Assembly (NCBI GenBank): GCA_021805275.1 | Contig: JAJZFQ010000058.1 | Span: 1 to 58,940 of the forward strand | Length of the DNA stretch: 58,940 nt | Origin: Pseudomonadota bacterium | GTDB taxonomy: Bacteria; Pseudomonadota; Gammaproteobacteria; Steroidobacterales; Steroidobacteraceae | Reading direction: 5' to 3' | Shown: piece after piece, positions 36,121 to 44,179 of the stretch | Layout of the letters: every line of letters starts with the position of its first letter | How positions within the stretch are numbered: the first letter of the stretch is position 1 | Notes under the pieces: model-generated | The model's input: the letters and a program-made list of their open reading frames with translations, nothing else | Databases searched by the model: none | What the model was told of the DNA's origin: nothing | Program-made: the position numbers and the translations under genes

Positions 36121-37251
36121 TCAGGCCAACCGCTTGCGGGTGATGGCGCCGAGGGCGAGCGCGATCACGGCCACCATGCCGAGCAGTGCCAGCGCATTCG
36201 GCACGATGACCGACCAGATGTCCCCGGCGAGGAAGGTCGTCTGCAGCAGCGCCACGAAATAACGCGCCGGCAGAACGTAGGTGAGCGCACGGATCGGAGC
36301 GGGCATGCTGCGCAGGTCGAACAGCAGCCCGGAGAGCATGAACGCCGGCATGAACGTCGCGAGCAGCGTCACCTGACTGGCCACCAGCTGGTTCTTCACC
36401 GCCGAGGAGATCAGCAGGCCGATACCGAGCGCCACCAGCATGTAGAGCATCGAGCCGAGCAGCAGCACCGCGAGCGAGCCGCGCACCGGCACGTGAAACA
36501 GGAACCGCCCGGCGAGCACGCACAGCACGAGCCCGACCATCCCGAGGGCGAAGTACGGCAGCGTCTTGCCGAGCAGGATCTCCGCCGCGCGCACCGGCGT
36601 GACGAACAATGCCTCGAACGTGCCGCGCTCCCACTCGCGAGCCACCACCATCGCGGTCAGAAACGCCCCGATCAGGGTCATGACCAGCACGATCAGCCCG
36701 GGCACTAGGAAGTAACGGCTGTCGTTCGCCTCGTTGAACCACAGGCGGCTCTGCACCCGCACCGGGCCGGCCAGCGCCGGGGCCTCGCGCGCCGCCCACG
36801 CCTCGAGCACCCCGTTGGCGTACGCCTCGATGATGCGCGCCGTGTTGGCATCGGTGCCCGAGACGACCAGCTGCACCACCGCCCCGCCGGTGCGCGCGCG
36901 GCGCGCGAACTGCTGTGGCACGGTGAGGATTCCCTCGACCCGGCCGGCGGCGAGCAGCGCCTCGGCGGCGTGCAACGAGGCAACCGGGCGCGGCTGGAAA
37001 TACGGCGAGAGCTGCAGCCCGCCGATCAGTCCACGCGCGAGCGCCGAGCCGTCCTGATCGAGCACGGCGAGCGGCACGTTCTTCACATCGAGCGACAGGC
37101 CGTAGCCGAACAGCAAGATCAGGATCACCGGCAACACCACGCCCATGGCGATGCTCGCCGGGTCACGGATCATCTGCCGCCACTCCTTGCGCACCAAGGC
37201 GCCCACCCGGGCGAGGCTTGCGTGCGTCGCGTCCGGCAGCTCGGCGCGCAT
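36121..37251 (-). CDS. ybhS: ABC-2 type permease (YbhS-like)
   Basis: A 376-residue ABC-2 permease, paralogue of the next gene, with the same plan: first helix (IAMGVVLPVILILLFGYGLS), periplasmic domain, then five helices. The coupling loop reads EWERGTFEALFVTPVRAAEILLGKTLP. It starts three bases after the stop of the double-ATPase gene. E. coli YbhS is 377 residues. The operon order adaptor, ATPase, permease, permease is the same as ybhGFSR. Confidence 0.83.
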   Translation of the reverse strand: MRAELPDATHASLARVGALVRKEWRQMIRDPASIAMGVVLPVILILLFGYGLSLDVKNVPLAVLDQDGSALARGLIGGLQLSPYFQPRPVASLHAAEALLAAGRVEGILTVPQQFARRARTGGAVVQLVVSGTDANTARIIEAYANGVLEAWAAREAPALAGPVRVQSRLWFNEANDSRYFLVPGLIVLVMTLIGAFLTAMVVAREWERGTFEALFVTPVRAAEILLGKTLPYFALGMVGLVLCVLAGRFLFHVPVRGSLAVLLLGSMLYMLVALGIGLLISSAVKNQLVASQVTLLATFMPAFMLSGLLFDLRSMPAPIRALTYVLPARYFVALLQTTFLAGDIWSVIVPNALALLGMVAVIALALGAITRKRLA

Positions 37252-37254
37252 GCC

Positions 37255-38988
37255 TCAGGCCGCTCCGGCGACGGCTGGCGCTTCGGCGGCACGCGCCTGC
37301 TCGACCACGGTGATGAAGGCATCCTCCATGGTCGGGTCGCGCTCGCTCTCGCGCGGCGCGCGCGCGCGCACCTCCGCGGGCGTGCCCTGGGCCAACACGC
37401 GGCCGGCGTCCATGATGACGATGTGATCGCAGTACTCGGCCTCCTGCATGAAATGCGTCGTGACCACCACGGTGACGCCCTGATCGGCCAGCGCCGCGAT
37501 GCGCCGCCAGAAGGCACGCCGCGCGAGCGGGTCGGCCCCGCTGGTCGGCTCATCGAGGAACAGGATGCGCGGCTCGTGCAGCAGCGCCGCCGCCATGGCG
37601 AGGCGCTGCTTGAAGCCGCCAGGCAGATCGGCGGCCGCGCCCGTGGCCTGCGCGAGCTCGAACTGGCGCAATGCCCAGTCGATACGCGCGCGCCGTGCCG
37701 CCCCGCGCAGGCCGTAGGCGCTGGCGAAGAACTCCAGGTTCTCCCGCGCGCTGAGCGGGCCGTACAGCGAGAACTTCTGCGCCACATAACCGAGCTGCGC
37801 GCGCGCGGCATCGCCGGCGGCTCTGAGGTCCACCCCGCCGATGCGCAGCACCCCCGCGCTCGGGGTGAGCAGTCCGCAGAGCATGCGAAACGTGGTGGTC
37901 TTGCCCGCCCCGTTCGGCCCGAGCAGCCCGAAGATCTCGCCCCGCGCGACGTTGAAGCTCACCCGATCGACGGCCGTGAAGCCCCCGAAGCGCTTGACCA
38001 GATTGGCCACCTCGATGACCGGACCGCTCGAGGCCGCCGGCGGGTGCGCAAGCACGATCTCCCCGCGCCTCTCGGGCGCGAGCGTGCGCCGCAGCAGCAC
38101 CATGAACCCATCCTCGAAGCGCGGCGCGACCGCGGTGCCGCCGGCGGCCACGGCGCTTTCGGCCTGCGTCCACACGCTGCGGACCGTACCGGCGTCCGGG
38201 ACGGCATCGATCAGCGCGTCCGAGGCAAGCAGGCGCGCCTGCAGCCGGCGGGCATTGTCCGGCGCGACCGGCCGCAGCGCAAAGGCGCGGCCCGCGGCGA
38301 GTCGGGTGATCGCCTCGGGGGCGTCCTCGGCCAGCACCCGCCCGCCCTGCAGAACGATCACCCGGTCTGCGCGCTCGGCTTCGTCTAGGTATGCGGTGCT
38401 CATCAACACCGTCAGCGCCTGCTCGCGGACCAGGTGGCGCACGATCTGCCACAGCTCGCGCCGCGAGAGCGGGTCGACACCGACGGTGGGCTCATCGAGC
38501 ACCAGCAGCTGCGGCGGGCGCACCAGCGTGCAGGCGAGACCGAGCTTCTGCTTCATGCCGCCCGAGAGCCGCCCGGCGAGCCGCGCCTCGAAGCGCGCGA
38601 GGTCCGTCATGTGCAGCAGTTGCGGATAGCGCTGCGCGCGTTCGGCGCTCGTGACGCCGTGCAGATCGGCGTACAGGTCGAGGTTCTCGCGCACCGTCAG
38701 ATCCTCGTACAGGCCGAACTTCTGCGGCATGTAGCTCACTTGCTCCTGGATCCGCTGCGCCTCGCGCGCCGGATCGAACCCGAGCACGCGCAGCGTGCCG
38801 CGCTCGGCGCCGAGCAGTCCGCAGATGAGGCGGATCAGTGTGGTCTTGCCGGCCCCGTCCGGGCCGATCAGCGCGGTGAGCTTCCCGGCGGGCACGGTGA
38901 GCGACACCCCCGAGAGCGCCGGGGCGCGCGGGCCGAAGGATTTGTACACCTCCCGGCACTCGAGCAGCGCGGCCGCCGGGGCGTTCAC
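37255..38988 (-). CDS. ybhF: Tandem ABC transporter ATPase (YbhF-like)
   Basis: A 577-residue protein with two complete nucleotide-binding domains. The first has Walker A GPDGAGKTT, signature LSGGMKQKLGLA and Walker B LLVLDEPTVGVDP. The second has GPNGAGKTT, signature LPGGFKQRLAMA and ILFLDEPTSGADP. The LPGG variant is common in the second half of this subfamily. A linker of about 70 residues joins the halves. It energises the two permeases. The ATG overlaps the adaptor gene stop by four bases. E. coli YbhF is 578 residues. Confidence 0.92.
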   Translation of the reverse strand: MNAPAAALLECREVYKSFGPRAPALSGVSLTVPAGKLTALIGPDGAGKTTLIRLICGLLGAERGTLRVLGFDPAREAQRIQEQVSYMPQKFGLYEDLTVRENLDLYADLHGVTSAERAQRYPQLLHMTDLARFEARLAGRLSGGMKQKLGLACTLVRPPQLLVLDEPTVGVDPLSRRELWQIVRHLVREQALTVLMSTAYLDEAERADRVIVLQGGRVLAEDAPEAITRLAAGRAFALRPVAPDNARRLQARLLASDALIDAVPDAGTVRSVWTQAESAVAAGGTAVAPRFEDGFMVLLRRTLAPERRGEIVLAHPPAASSGPVIEVANLVKRFGGFTAVDRVSFNVARGEIFGLLGPNGAGKTTTFRMLCGLLTPSAGVLRIGGVDLRAAGDAARAQLGYVAQKFSLYGPLSARENLEFFASAYGLRGAARRARIDWALRQFELAQATGAAADLPGGFKQRLAMAAALLHEPRILFLDEPTSGADPLARRAFWRRIAALADQGVTVVVTTHFMQEAEYCDHIVIMDAGRVLAQGTPAEVRARAPRESERDPTMEDAFITVVEQARAAEAPAVAGAA

Positions 38989-40043
38989 GGGTGCGTCCCG
39001 CCGCCGGGGGTCAGGTACACCGTTGCGGGCATGCCGAGACGCAGATCATCGTGCGGGTCCTTGACGTACACGCGGATCTCATACACCAAGCTGGTGCGCA
39101 GGTCCGGTGTCTCGATGGTCTTCGGCGTGAATTCGGCCTCGGAGGAAATGAACCCGACCCAGCCGGGGAAGCGCCGGTGTGCGAAGGCATCGACCGCGAC
39201 GCGAGCGCGCATTCCGGGATGGACGCGGCCCAGGTCGGACTCCGGGATGTAGGCGCGCACCCACTTCGGGTTGGTAATCGCCAGCGTCAGGACCGTCTGC
39301 TGCGAGGAGGTCATGTCGCCCGGCTGCGCGACCCGTGTGCGGACCACGGCCGAAAGCGGCGAGCGAAGCACGGCATCGGCGAGTTCCTGGCGCAGCAGAG
39401 CCACTTGCGCGTGGTCGGCCGCCAGCAGCGCGGCGGCCTGCGCAATGTCCTCGCGGCGCGGCCCGAGCACGGCGAGGCGCAGCGCCTCGCGCGCCACGCG
39501 GGTGCGCGCGGCGGCCACCGCGGCGGCCGCGTGCGTGTCGGTGAGATCCTGCCGACTCACCGCCCGTCCGCCGGAGCGGCGAAAGACGTTGGCCACGCGA
39601 ACGTACTGCGCGAGCGCCTGCTGTTGCTGGGCGCGTGCGAGCAGCAGGTTGGCGCGCGCCTGGGCGATCTCCTGCGGCCGGCTGCCGTGCTGCAGCCGCT
39701 CGAGCACGGCGCGTTCGGCGGCCGCCTGCGCCACCGCCTGCGCGAGCATCGGGCGCAGCCGGCTGGTGTCGAGCCGTGCCACCGCCTCGCCGGCCCGCAC
39801 GCGATCCCCCTCGTCGACCGCGATGCTCGCGATCCGCCCGCTGTCGTTGAACGCCAGATCGACCTCGCGCAGATCGACGTTGCCGTACAGCACGATGTCC
39901 GCACTCGCACCGGTGCGATGTCCGTACCACCAGCCAAGGACAACCGCCGCACCGACCACACCGGCCAGCAGCGCCAGTGCGCGCCCGGGGCGCCGGGGCG
40001 TGCCCGGCTGCATCGCGGCGGGCTCGGGGGAAGACTCGGTCAC
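38985..40043 (-). CDS. ybhG: HlyD-family membrane-fusion adaptor (YbhG-like)
   Basis: A 352-residue periplasmic adaptor with one N-terminal membrane anchor (ALALLAGVVGAAVVLGWWYG), a biotinyl-lipoyl-like domain (NVDLREVDLAFNDSGRIASIAVDEGDRVRAGEAVARLD in outline), a long alpha-helical hairpin with heptad-like Ala/Leu/Gln repeats, and a beta-barrel domain. It should link the ABC permeases to the NodT-type outer-membrane channel. It is the first gene of a five-gene operon that runs away from a divergent TetR-type regulator. Confidence 0.88.
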   Translation of the reverse strand: MTESSPEPAAMQPGTPRRPGRALALLAGVVGAAVVLGWWYGHRTGASADIVLYGNVDLREVDLAFNDSGRIASIAVDEGDRVRAGEAVARLDTSRLRPMLAQAVAQAAAERAVLERLQHGSRPQEIAQARANLLLARAQQQQALAQYVRVANVFRRSGGRAVSRQDLTDTHAAAAVAAARTRVAREALRLAVLGPRREDIAQAAALLAADHAQVALLRQELADAVLRSPLSAVVRTRVAQPGDMTSSQQTVLTLAITNPKWVRAYIPESDLGRVHPGMRARVAVDAFAHRRFPGWVGFISSEAEFTPKTIETPDLRTSLVYEIRVYVKDPHDDLRLGMPATVYLTPGGGTHP

Positions 40044-40073
40044 TGCCGCACTCCTTGGTTTGGCTGCGCAAAT

Positions 40074-40111
40074 TTTCTATCGCTTGATACTTTTCTGTCA
40101 ACTGATATTAT
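40074..40111. promoter_or_regulatory. Overlapping divergent promoters of efflux operon and TetR-type regulator
   Basis: On the plus strand TTGATA (40084-40089) and TATTAT (40106-40111) are 16 bp apart, pointing to the regulator gene. On the minus strand a perfect TTGACA (40101-40096) and TAGAAA (40079-40074), also 16 bp apart, point to the efflux operon. The two face-to-face promoters overlap within an AT-rich island. TTGATA and TGTCAA form an imperfect inverted repeat in the shared part, so one bound repressor could block both. Confidence 0.65.
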
Positions 40112-40155
40112 TTCTACCCCGAACCGGGAGCCGACCGCAGACCGACCAATCCGAC

Positions 40156-40878
40156 ATGGCGAACCCTTCCCGCAGCCCGCGCGCCCTCGGCACACCGCCC
40201 CGCACGGCGGCGCGACGACGCGCCAGCCCGGGCCGCTATGCCTGCGGCCACGACACGCGACGACGCATCCTCGAGACCGCGATCACGCTGTTCGCCCAAC
40301 GCGGCTTCCAGGGCGCCTCGACCCGCGCCATCGCGCAGCGCGCGCGCGTCAGCCTGCCGGCCCTGCAGTACTACTTCGGCGGCAAGCAGGGGCTGCACCA
40401 GGCGTGCATCGAGTACATCACCGCCGACGTGCGCGGCAGACTCGGTCCGCCGGCCGAACGCGCCCGCGAAGCGCTCGGCGCCGGGGCGCTTGGCCGCGAG
40501 CAGCTGCTGCAGCTGCTGCGCAGCGTGATCGAGCCGCTGATCGAGGCACTTGCCACCGATCGACCGGAGAGCTGGGCACTGTTCTTCGCGCGCGCGCAGA
40601 ACGAGCAGAGCGAGGCGTTCGAGGCCATCCAACAGCTGATCTCCGGCCGGCTGCTGCAGCTGCTCACCGAGCTCATCGCCCGGCTGCTCGGGCAGACCCA
40701 CCCCGGACCGGAGGCGCAGATCCGCGCGGTGGCCATCATCGGGCAGGCGACGCTGGTGCGCCGCTCGCGCCTGCTGATGCTCTCGGCGCTCGGCTGGCCG
40801 GACTTCGACGCCGAGCGCCTGACGCTGCTGAAGTCGGTGCTCTGGCGCAGCATCGAGGCCAGTCTCGGCGGACCGTGA
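40156..40878 (+). CDS. TetR-family regulator (CecR/YbiH-like)
   Basis: A 240-residue TetR-type repressor. The N-terminal helix-turn-helix is recognisable in RRRILETAITLFAQRGFQGASTRAIAQRA followed by VSLPALQYYFGGKQGLHQA (both in outline). The C-terminal region (SWALFFARAQNEQSEAFEAIQQ, TLVRRSRLLMLSALGW) resembles the DUF1956/CecR ligand-binding domain. E. coli CecR lies beside ybhGFSR in the same arrangement, so it probably represses the efflux operon and itself. About 30 basic residues precede the HTH. No clear ribosome-binding site is seen. Confidence 0.85.
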   Translation: MANPSRSPRALGTPPRTAARRRASPGRYACGHDTRRRILETAITLFAQRGFQGASTRAIAQRARVSLPALQYYFGGKQGLHQACIEYITADVRGRLGPPAERAREALGAGALGREQLLQLLRSVIEPLIEALATDRPESWALFFARAQNEQSEAFEAIQQLISGRLLQLLTELIARLLGQTHPGPEAQIRAVAIIGQATLVRRSRLLMLSALGWPDFDAERLTLLKSVLWRSIEASLGGP

Positions 40879-40879
40879 A

Positions 40880-40899
40880 GCGAGCGCCGCGGCGCTCGC
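40880..40899 (+). terminator. Palindromic hairpin after the TetR-type gene
   Basis: A perfect 20-bp palindrome with arms GCGAGCGCCG and CGGCGCTCGC starts one base after the regulator stop codon. It can fold into a stable hairpin but lacks a T tract. It may end the regulator transcript before the IclR gene. Confidence 0.5.
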
Positions 40900-40951
40900 G
40901 CGAGGCAGCCGCGCGCGGTACGATCGAGACCCCACCGGGCGTGTCCCCACC

Positions 40952-41788
40952 GTGCCTCAGCCCCCCTCTCCAACCCGAGCGTCCCGCGCGGCCCGCGCGC
41001 TGAGCGAGGCGCGCGACCCGCTGTTTCGCGCCGGCGACCCGGACTTCATGACCTCCCTCGCGCGCGGCCTGCACGTGATCCGTGCCTTCGCCGGCGTGAA
41101 CCAGCGCCTGACCATCGCCGAGGCAAGCCGCGCCACGGGACTGACCCGCGCGGTCGTGCGCCGCTGCCTGTACACGCTGTGCGAACTCGGCTACGCGGCC
41201 ACCGACGGGCGCGCGTTCTTCTTGCAGCCGCGGGTCCTCAGCCTCGGCTACGCCTACCTGTCCACCGCACCACTGGCCGGCGCCGCACAGCCGGTGTTGC
41301 AGGCGCTCAGCGAGCAGACCGGCGAGGCGACGACAGTTGCCGTGCTCGATGAGGGGGTCGTGGTCTACGTGGCCCGCGCCGCGACGCCGCGCATCATGTC
41401 CGTCACGCTCGGGGTCGGCAGCCGGCTCGAGGCCTACTGCACCGCGCTCGGTCGGGTGCTGCTCGCCGGTCTGCCGCCGTCGCAGGCGGCCGCCACGCTC
41501 GAGCGCAGCGCGCTGCATGCCCATACGCGCTTTACCGTCACCTCGCACGAGGCGCTGCTCGAGATCCTCGAGCAGGTGCGCGCGCAGGATTTCGCCCTGA
41601 ACGATCAGGAACTGGAGATCGGACTGCGCTCGATCGCCGTCCCGGTGCGCAACGTGGTCGGCGTCACGGTCGCGGCCATGAACGTGAGCGCGCAGGCCTC
41701 GCGCCTGTCGCGCCGGGAGCTGCTCGAGACGACACTGCCGGCGCTGCGCGCGGCGGCCGAGCGGCTCGGCGCCCAACTCGCGCCGTAG
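40952..41788 (+). CDS. IclR-family transcriptional regulator (PcaR/PobR type)
   Basis: A 278-residue IclR regulator. The winged helix-turn-helix begins FMTSLARGLHVIRAFAG and contains LTIAEASRATGLTRAVVRRCLYTL (in outline). The effector domain follows, with SVTLGVGSRLEAYCTALGRVLLAGL and the later RSIAVPVRNVVGVTVAAMNVS. The pattern is closest to beta-ketoadipate pathway regulators such as PcaR, but no aromatic catabolic genes are nearby, so its regulon lies elsewhere. The start is a GTG at 40952, with a TACGAT sequence 27 bases before it. Confidence 0.86.
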   Translation: MPQPPSPTRASRAARALSEARDPLFRAGDPDFMTSLARGLHVIRAFAGVNQRLTIAEASRATGLTRAVVRRCLYTLCELGYAATDGRAFFLQPRVLSLGYAYLSTAPLAGAAQPVLQALSEQTGEATTVAVLDEGVVVYVARAATPRIMSVTLGVGSRLEAYCTALGRVLLAGLPPSQAAATLERSALHAHTRFTVTSHEALLEILEQVRAQDFALNDQELEIGLRSIAVPVRNVVGVTVAAMNVSAQASRLSRRELLETTLPALRAAAERLGAQLAP

Positions 41789-41821
41789 CGCGCTTTCGCA
41801 CCATACCAACGCGCCGGCGCG

Positions 41822-41827
41822 TACACT
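41822..41827 (+). promoter_or_regulatory. -10 box of the rhomboid gene, predicted leaderless
   Basis: TACACT is followed by six bases and the ATG at 41834, the same spacing as at gph and the methyltransferase gene. There is no Shine-Dalgarno sequence and the -35 region is poor. Confidence 0.4.
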
Positions 41828-41833
41828 GCGCGG

Positions 41834-42436
41834 ATGTTTCGCTCACTGACTCCGGCCGTCTTCGGCCTCATCCTCGCCAACGTCGTGATCTTCCTGCTCG
41901 AGCAGATCACGCCCCCCGCGCTCGTCCTGCGCTTCGCGCTCTGGCCACTCGGGGCTCATTTCCATCTCTGGCAGCTCATCACCTACGCTTTCCTGCACGG
42001 CGGTTGGTGGCACATCTTCGGCAACATGTTCGGGCTGTTCGTGTTCGCCCCGGCGCTCGAGCGCACCTGGGGTCCGCGGCGCTTCCTCGCCTATTACCTC
42101 GTCTGCGTGATCACCGCGGCGCTGACGGAGATCGCCGTCCTGCATGCCACTGGCAAGAACGAGCCGACTATCGGTGCCTCCGGCGGCGTGTTCGGCGTGT
42201 TGCTCGCCTTCGCCATGCTCTTCCCGCGCGCGCAGCTGCTGCTGCTGCTGCCTCCGATCCCGATGCCGGCGTGGCTGTTCGTCTCGCTCTACGGCGTGCT
42301 GGAGCTGTTCTTCGGCGTCACCGGCACCGAGCCCGGGATCGGGCACTTCGCGCACCTCGGCGGCATGCTCGGCGGGGCGGTGATGCTGCTCTACTGGCGC
42401 TCGCGCGCCAGCCGGGGCCGACGGCCCGTCGGCTGA
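41834..42436 (+). CDS. Rhomboid-family intramembrane serine protease
   Basis: A 200-residue membrane protein with six predicted helices. The catalytic Ser is Ser 116 in GASGGVFG and the catalytic His is probably His 174 in HFAHLGGMLGG. The conserved HxxxN of helix 2 appears as HIFGN (60-64). Both catalytic residues are present, so it should be an active intramembrane protease; its substrates are not known. It lies 55 bp upstream of a Gld-like ABC operon on the same strand and may be linked to it. Confidence 0.9.
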   Translation: MFRSLTPAVFGLILANVVIFLLEQITPPALVLRFALWPLGAHFHLWQLITYAFLHGGWWHIFGNMFGLFVFAPALERTWGPRRFLAYYLVCVITAALTEIAVLHATGKNEPTIGASGGVFGVLLAFAMLFPRAQLLLLLPPIPMPAWLFVSLYGVLELFFGVTGTEPGIGHFAHLGGMLGGAVMLLYWRSRASRGRRPVG

Positions 42437-42491
42437 GGCGGGAACTTTCCCGCAGCGGGGCAACTCTATGGCAGCCGGAGAAGGAGACACC

Positions 42492-43415
42492 ATGATCCGG
42501 ACTGATCGTCTGTGCAAGCGCTACCCGGCGGTGACGGCCGTCGAGGACGTCACGTTCGAAGTCCGTCCCGGCGAGGTGCTCGGATTTCTCGGGCCGAACG
42601 GCGCGGGCAAGACGACGACCATGCGGATGCTGGCCGGCTTCCTCGCCCCCACCTCGGGACGGGCGAGCATCTGCGGCCACGACGTGCAGAGCGAGCCGCT
42701 CGCGGCCCGGCAGAGCCTCGGTTACCTGCCCGAGGGCGCCCCGAGCTACGGCGAGATGCGCGTCGGCGCCTTCCTCGAATTCATCGCCGAGCTGCGCCGC
42801 CTGCCGGCAGGGCGCAAGCGCGCCAGGCTCGAGTACGTCACCGAGCGGCTGCAGCTCGAGGGCGTGCTCGACCAGCCCATCGAGACACTCTCCAAGGGTT
42901 TTCGCCGGCGTGTGGGCCTCGCGCAGGCGCTGCTGCACGATCCGCCGGTGCTCGTGCTCGATGAGCCGACCGACGGGCTCGATCCGAACCAGAAGCACGA
43001 GGTGCGCACCCTCATCGAGGAGATGGCGCGGGAGAAGATCATCGTGATCTCCACGCACATCCTCGAGGAAGTCGCAGCCGTCTGCACTCGCGCCATCATC
43101 ATCGCCCGCGGCCGCATCGTCGCGGATGACACGCCCCTGCAGCTGACCAGCCGCTCGCGCTATCACAACGCGGTGTCGCTGCAGCTCGCGCGCCCAGAGC
43201 AGCTCGAGGCCGCACGCGCCGCGGTCGCGGCGCTGCCGGCGGTAGCGGCGGTCGAGGTGAATGAGCGCGAGGCCCGCGTGACGGCCCTGCCGCGCGCCGG
43301 CGCGATGATCCTGCAGGACGTCGCGGCGCTCGCGGCCGGCCAGGGACTGCAGCTGAAGGAGCTGCACCTGGAGTCCGGCCGTCTCGACGAAGTGTTTCGC
43401 ACCATCACCGCTTGA
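42492..43415 (+). CDS. ABC transporter ATP-binding protein (GldA-like)
   Basis: A 307-residue single-domain ABC ATPase. Motifs are Walker A GPNGAGKTT, Q-loop region GYLPEGAPSY, signature LSKGFRRRVGLAQALLHDP and Walker B VLVLDEPTDGLDP. A C-terminal extension of about 90 residues ends LKELHLESGRLDEVFRTIT, as in GldA/NatA-type ATPases. AAGGAG lies before the ATG. It powers the permease encoded next. The in-frame upstream extension was rejected. Confidence 0.9.
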   Translation: MIRTDRLCKRYPAVTAVEDVTFEVRPGEVLGFLGPNGAGKTTTMRMLAGFLAPTSGRASICGHDVQSEPLAARQSLGYLPEGAPSYGEMRVGAFLEFIAELRRLPAGRKRARLEYVTERLQLEGVLDQPIETLSKGFRRRVGLAQALLHDPPVLVLDEPTDGLDPNQKHEVRTLIEEMAREKIIVISTHILEEVAAVCTRAIIIARGRIVADDTPLQLTSRSRYHNAVSLQLARPEQLEAARAAVAALPAVAAVEVNEREARVTALPRAGAMILQDVAALAAGQGLQLKELHLESGRLDEVFRTITA

Positions 43416-43435
43416 CGGGATTGCCTGGGGGACCC

Positions 43436-44170
43436 ATGCGCAACGTGGCACTGATCCTGCGCCGCGAGCTCGCGAGTTATTTCGCGACGCCGCTCGCGTA
43501 CGTATTCATTCTCATTTTCCTGGTACTGGCCAACGCCTTCACCTTCTACGTCGGCGGTTTCTACCAGCGTGGCCAGGCCGACCTGCGGCCGTTCTTCATG
43601 TTCCATCCGTGGCTGTACCTGTTCCTGATCCCGGCCCTGACCATGAAGCTGTGGGCCGAGGAGCGCAAATCCGGCAGCATCGAGCTGCTGATGACGCTGC
43701 CGGTGCGGGCCTACGAGGCGGTGCTCGGCAAGTTCCTGGCCGCCTGGCTGTTCACCGCCCTCGCCCTGGCGCTCACCTTTCCGATCTGGATCACTGTCAA
43801 CTACCTCGGCCACCCGGACAACGGCGTCATCTTCGCCTCCTACCTCGGCAGCCTGCTGCTCGCCGGCGGCTTCCTTGCCATCGGCTCGTGCATGTCGGCG
43901 CTGACGCGCAACCAAGTGGTGGCATTCATCCTCGGGGTCGTCGCCTGCTTCGTGCTGCTGCTCGCCGGCTACCCGATGGTGCTCGACGCCTTCCGCGGCT
44001 GGGCCCCGGAGACGCTGATCGAGGCGATCGCCTCACTGTCGCTGCTGACGCACTTCCAGTCGATCACCCGCGGCGTGCTCGAAGTGCGCGACGTACTGTA
44101 CTTCGCCATGCTGATCGCCTTGTTCCTGTTCACGACGACCGTGGCGGTCGATCTGCGCAAGGCGGACTAG
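43436..44170 (+). CDS. ABC-2 type permease (GldF-like)
   Basis: A 244-residue ABC-2 permease with six predicted helices. The start RNVALILRRELASYFATPLAYVFILIF and the LWAEERKSGSIELLMTLPVRAYEAVLGKFLAAW loop (in outline) are typical of GldF-like permeases. It starts 20 bases after the ATPase stop; an earlier in-frame start at 43412 overlaps the ATPase gene and begins with non-conserved residues. It is followed after nine bases by the auxiliary protein gene. Confidence 0.87.
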   Translation: MRNVALILRRELASYFATPLAYVFILIFLVLANAFTFYVGGFYQRGQADLRPFFMFHPWLYLFLIPALTMKLWAEERKSGSIELLMTLPVRAYEAVLGKFLAAWLFTALALALTFPIWITVNYLGHPDNGVIFASYLGSLLLAGGFLAIGSCMSALTRNQVVAFILGVVACFVLLLAGYPMVLDAFRGWAPETLIEAIASLSLLTHFQSITRGVLEVRDVLYFAMLIALFLFTTTVAVDLRKAD

Positions 44171-44179
44171 GAGCGCGCC

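Noticed and set aside
38041..38110. LPGG instead of LSGG in the second ATPase half as a defect
   Set aside because: Variant signatures are usual in the second domain of YbhF/RbbA-like tandem ATPases, and the Walker motifs are intact, so it is not evidence of inactivation.
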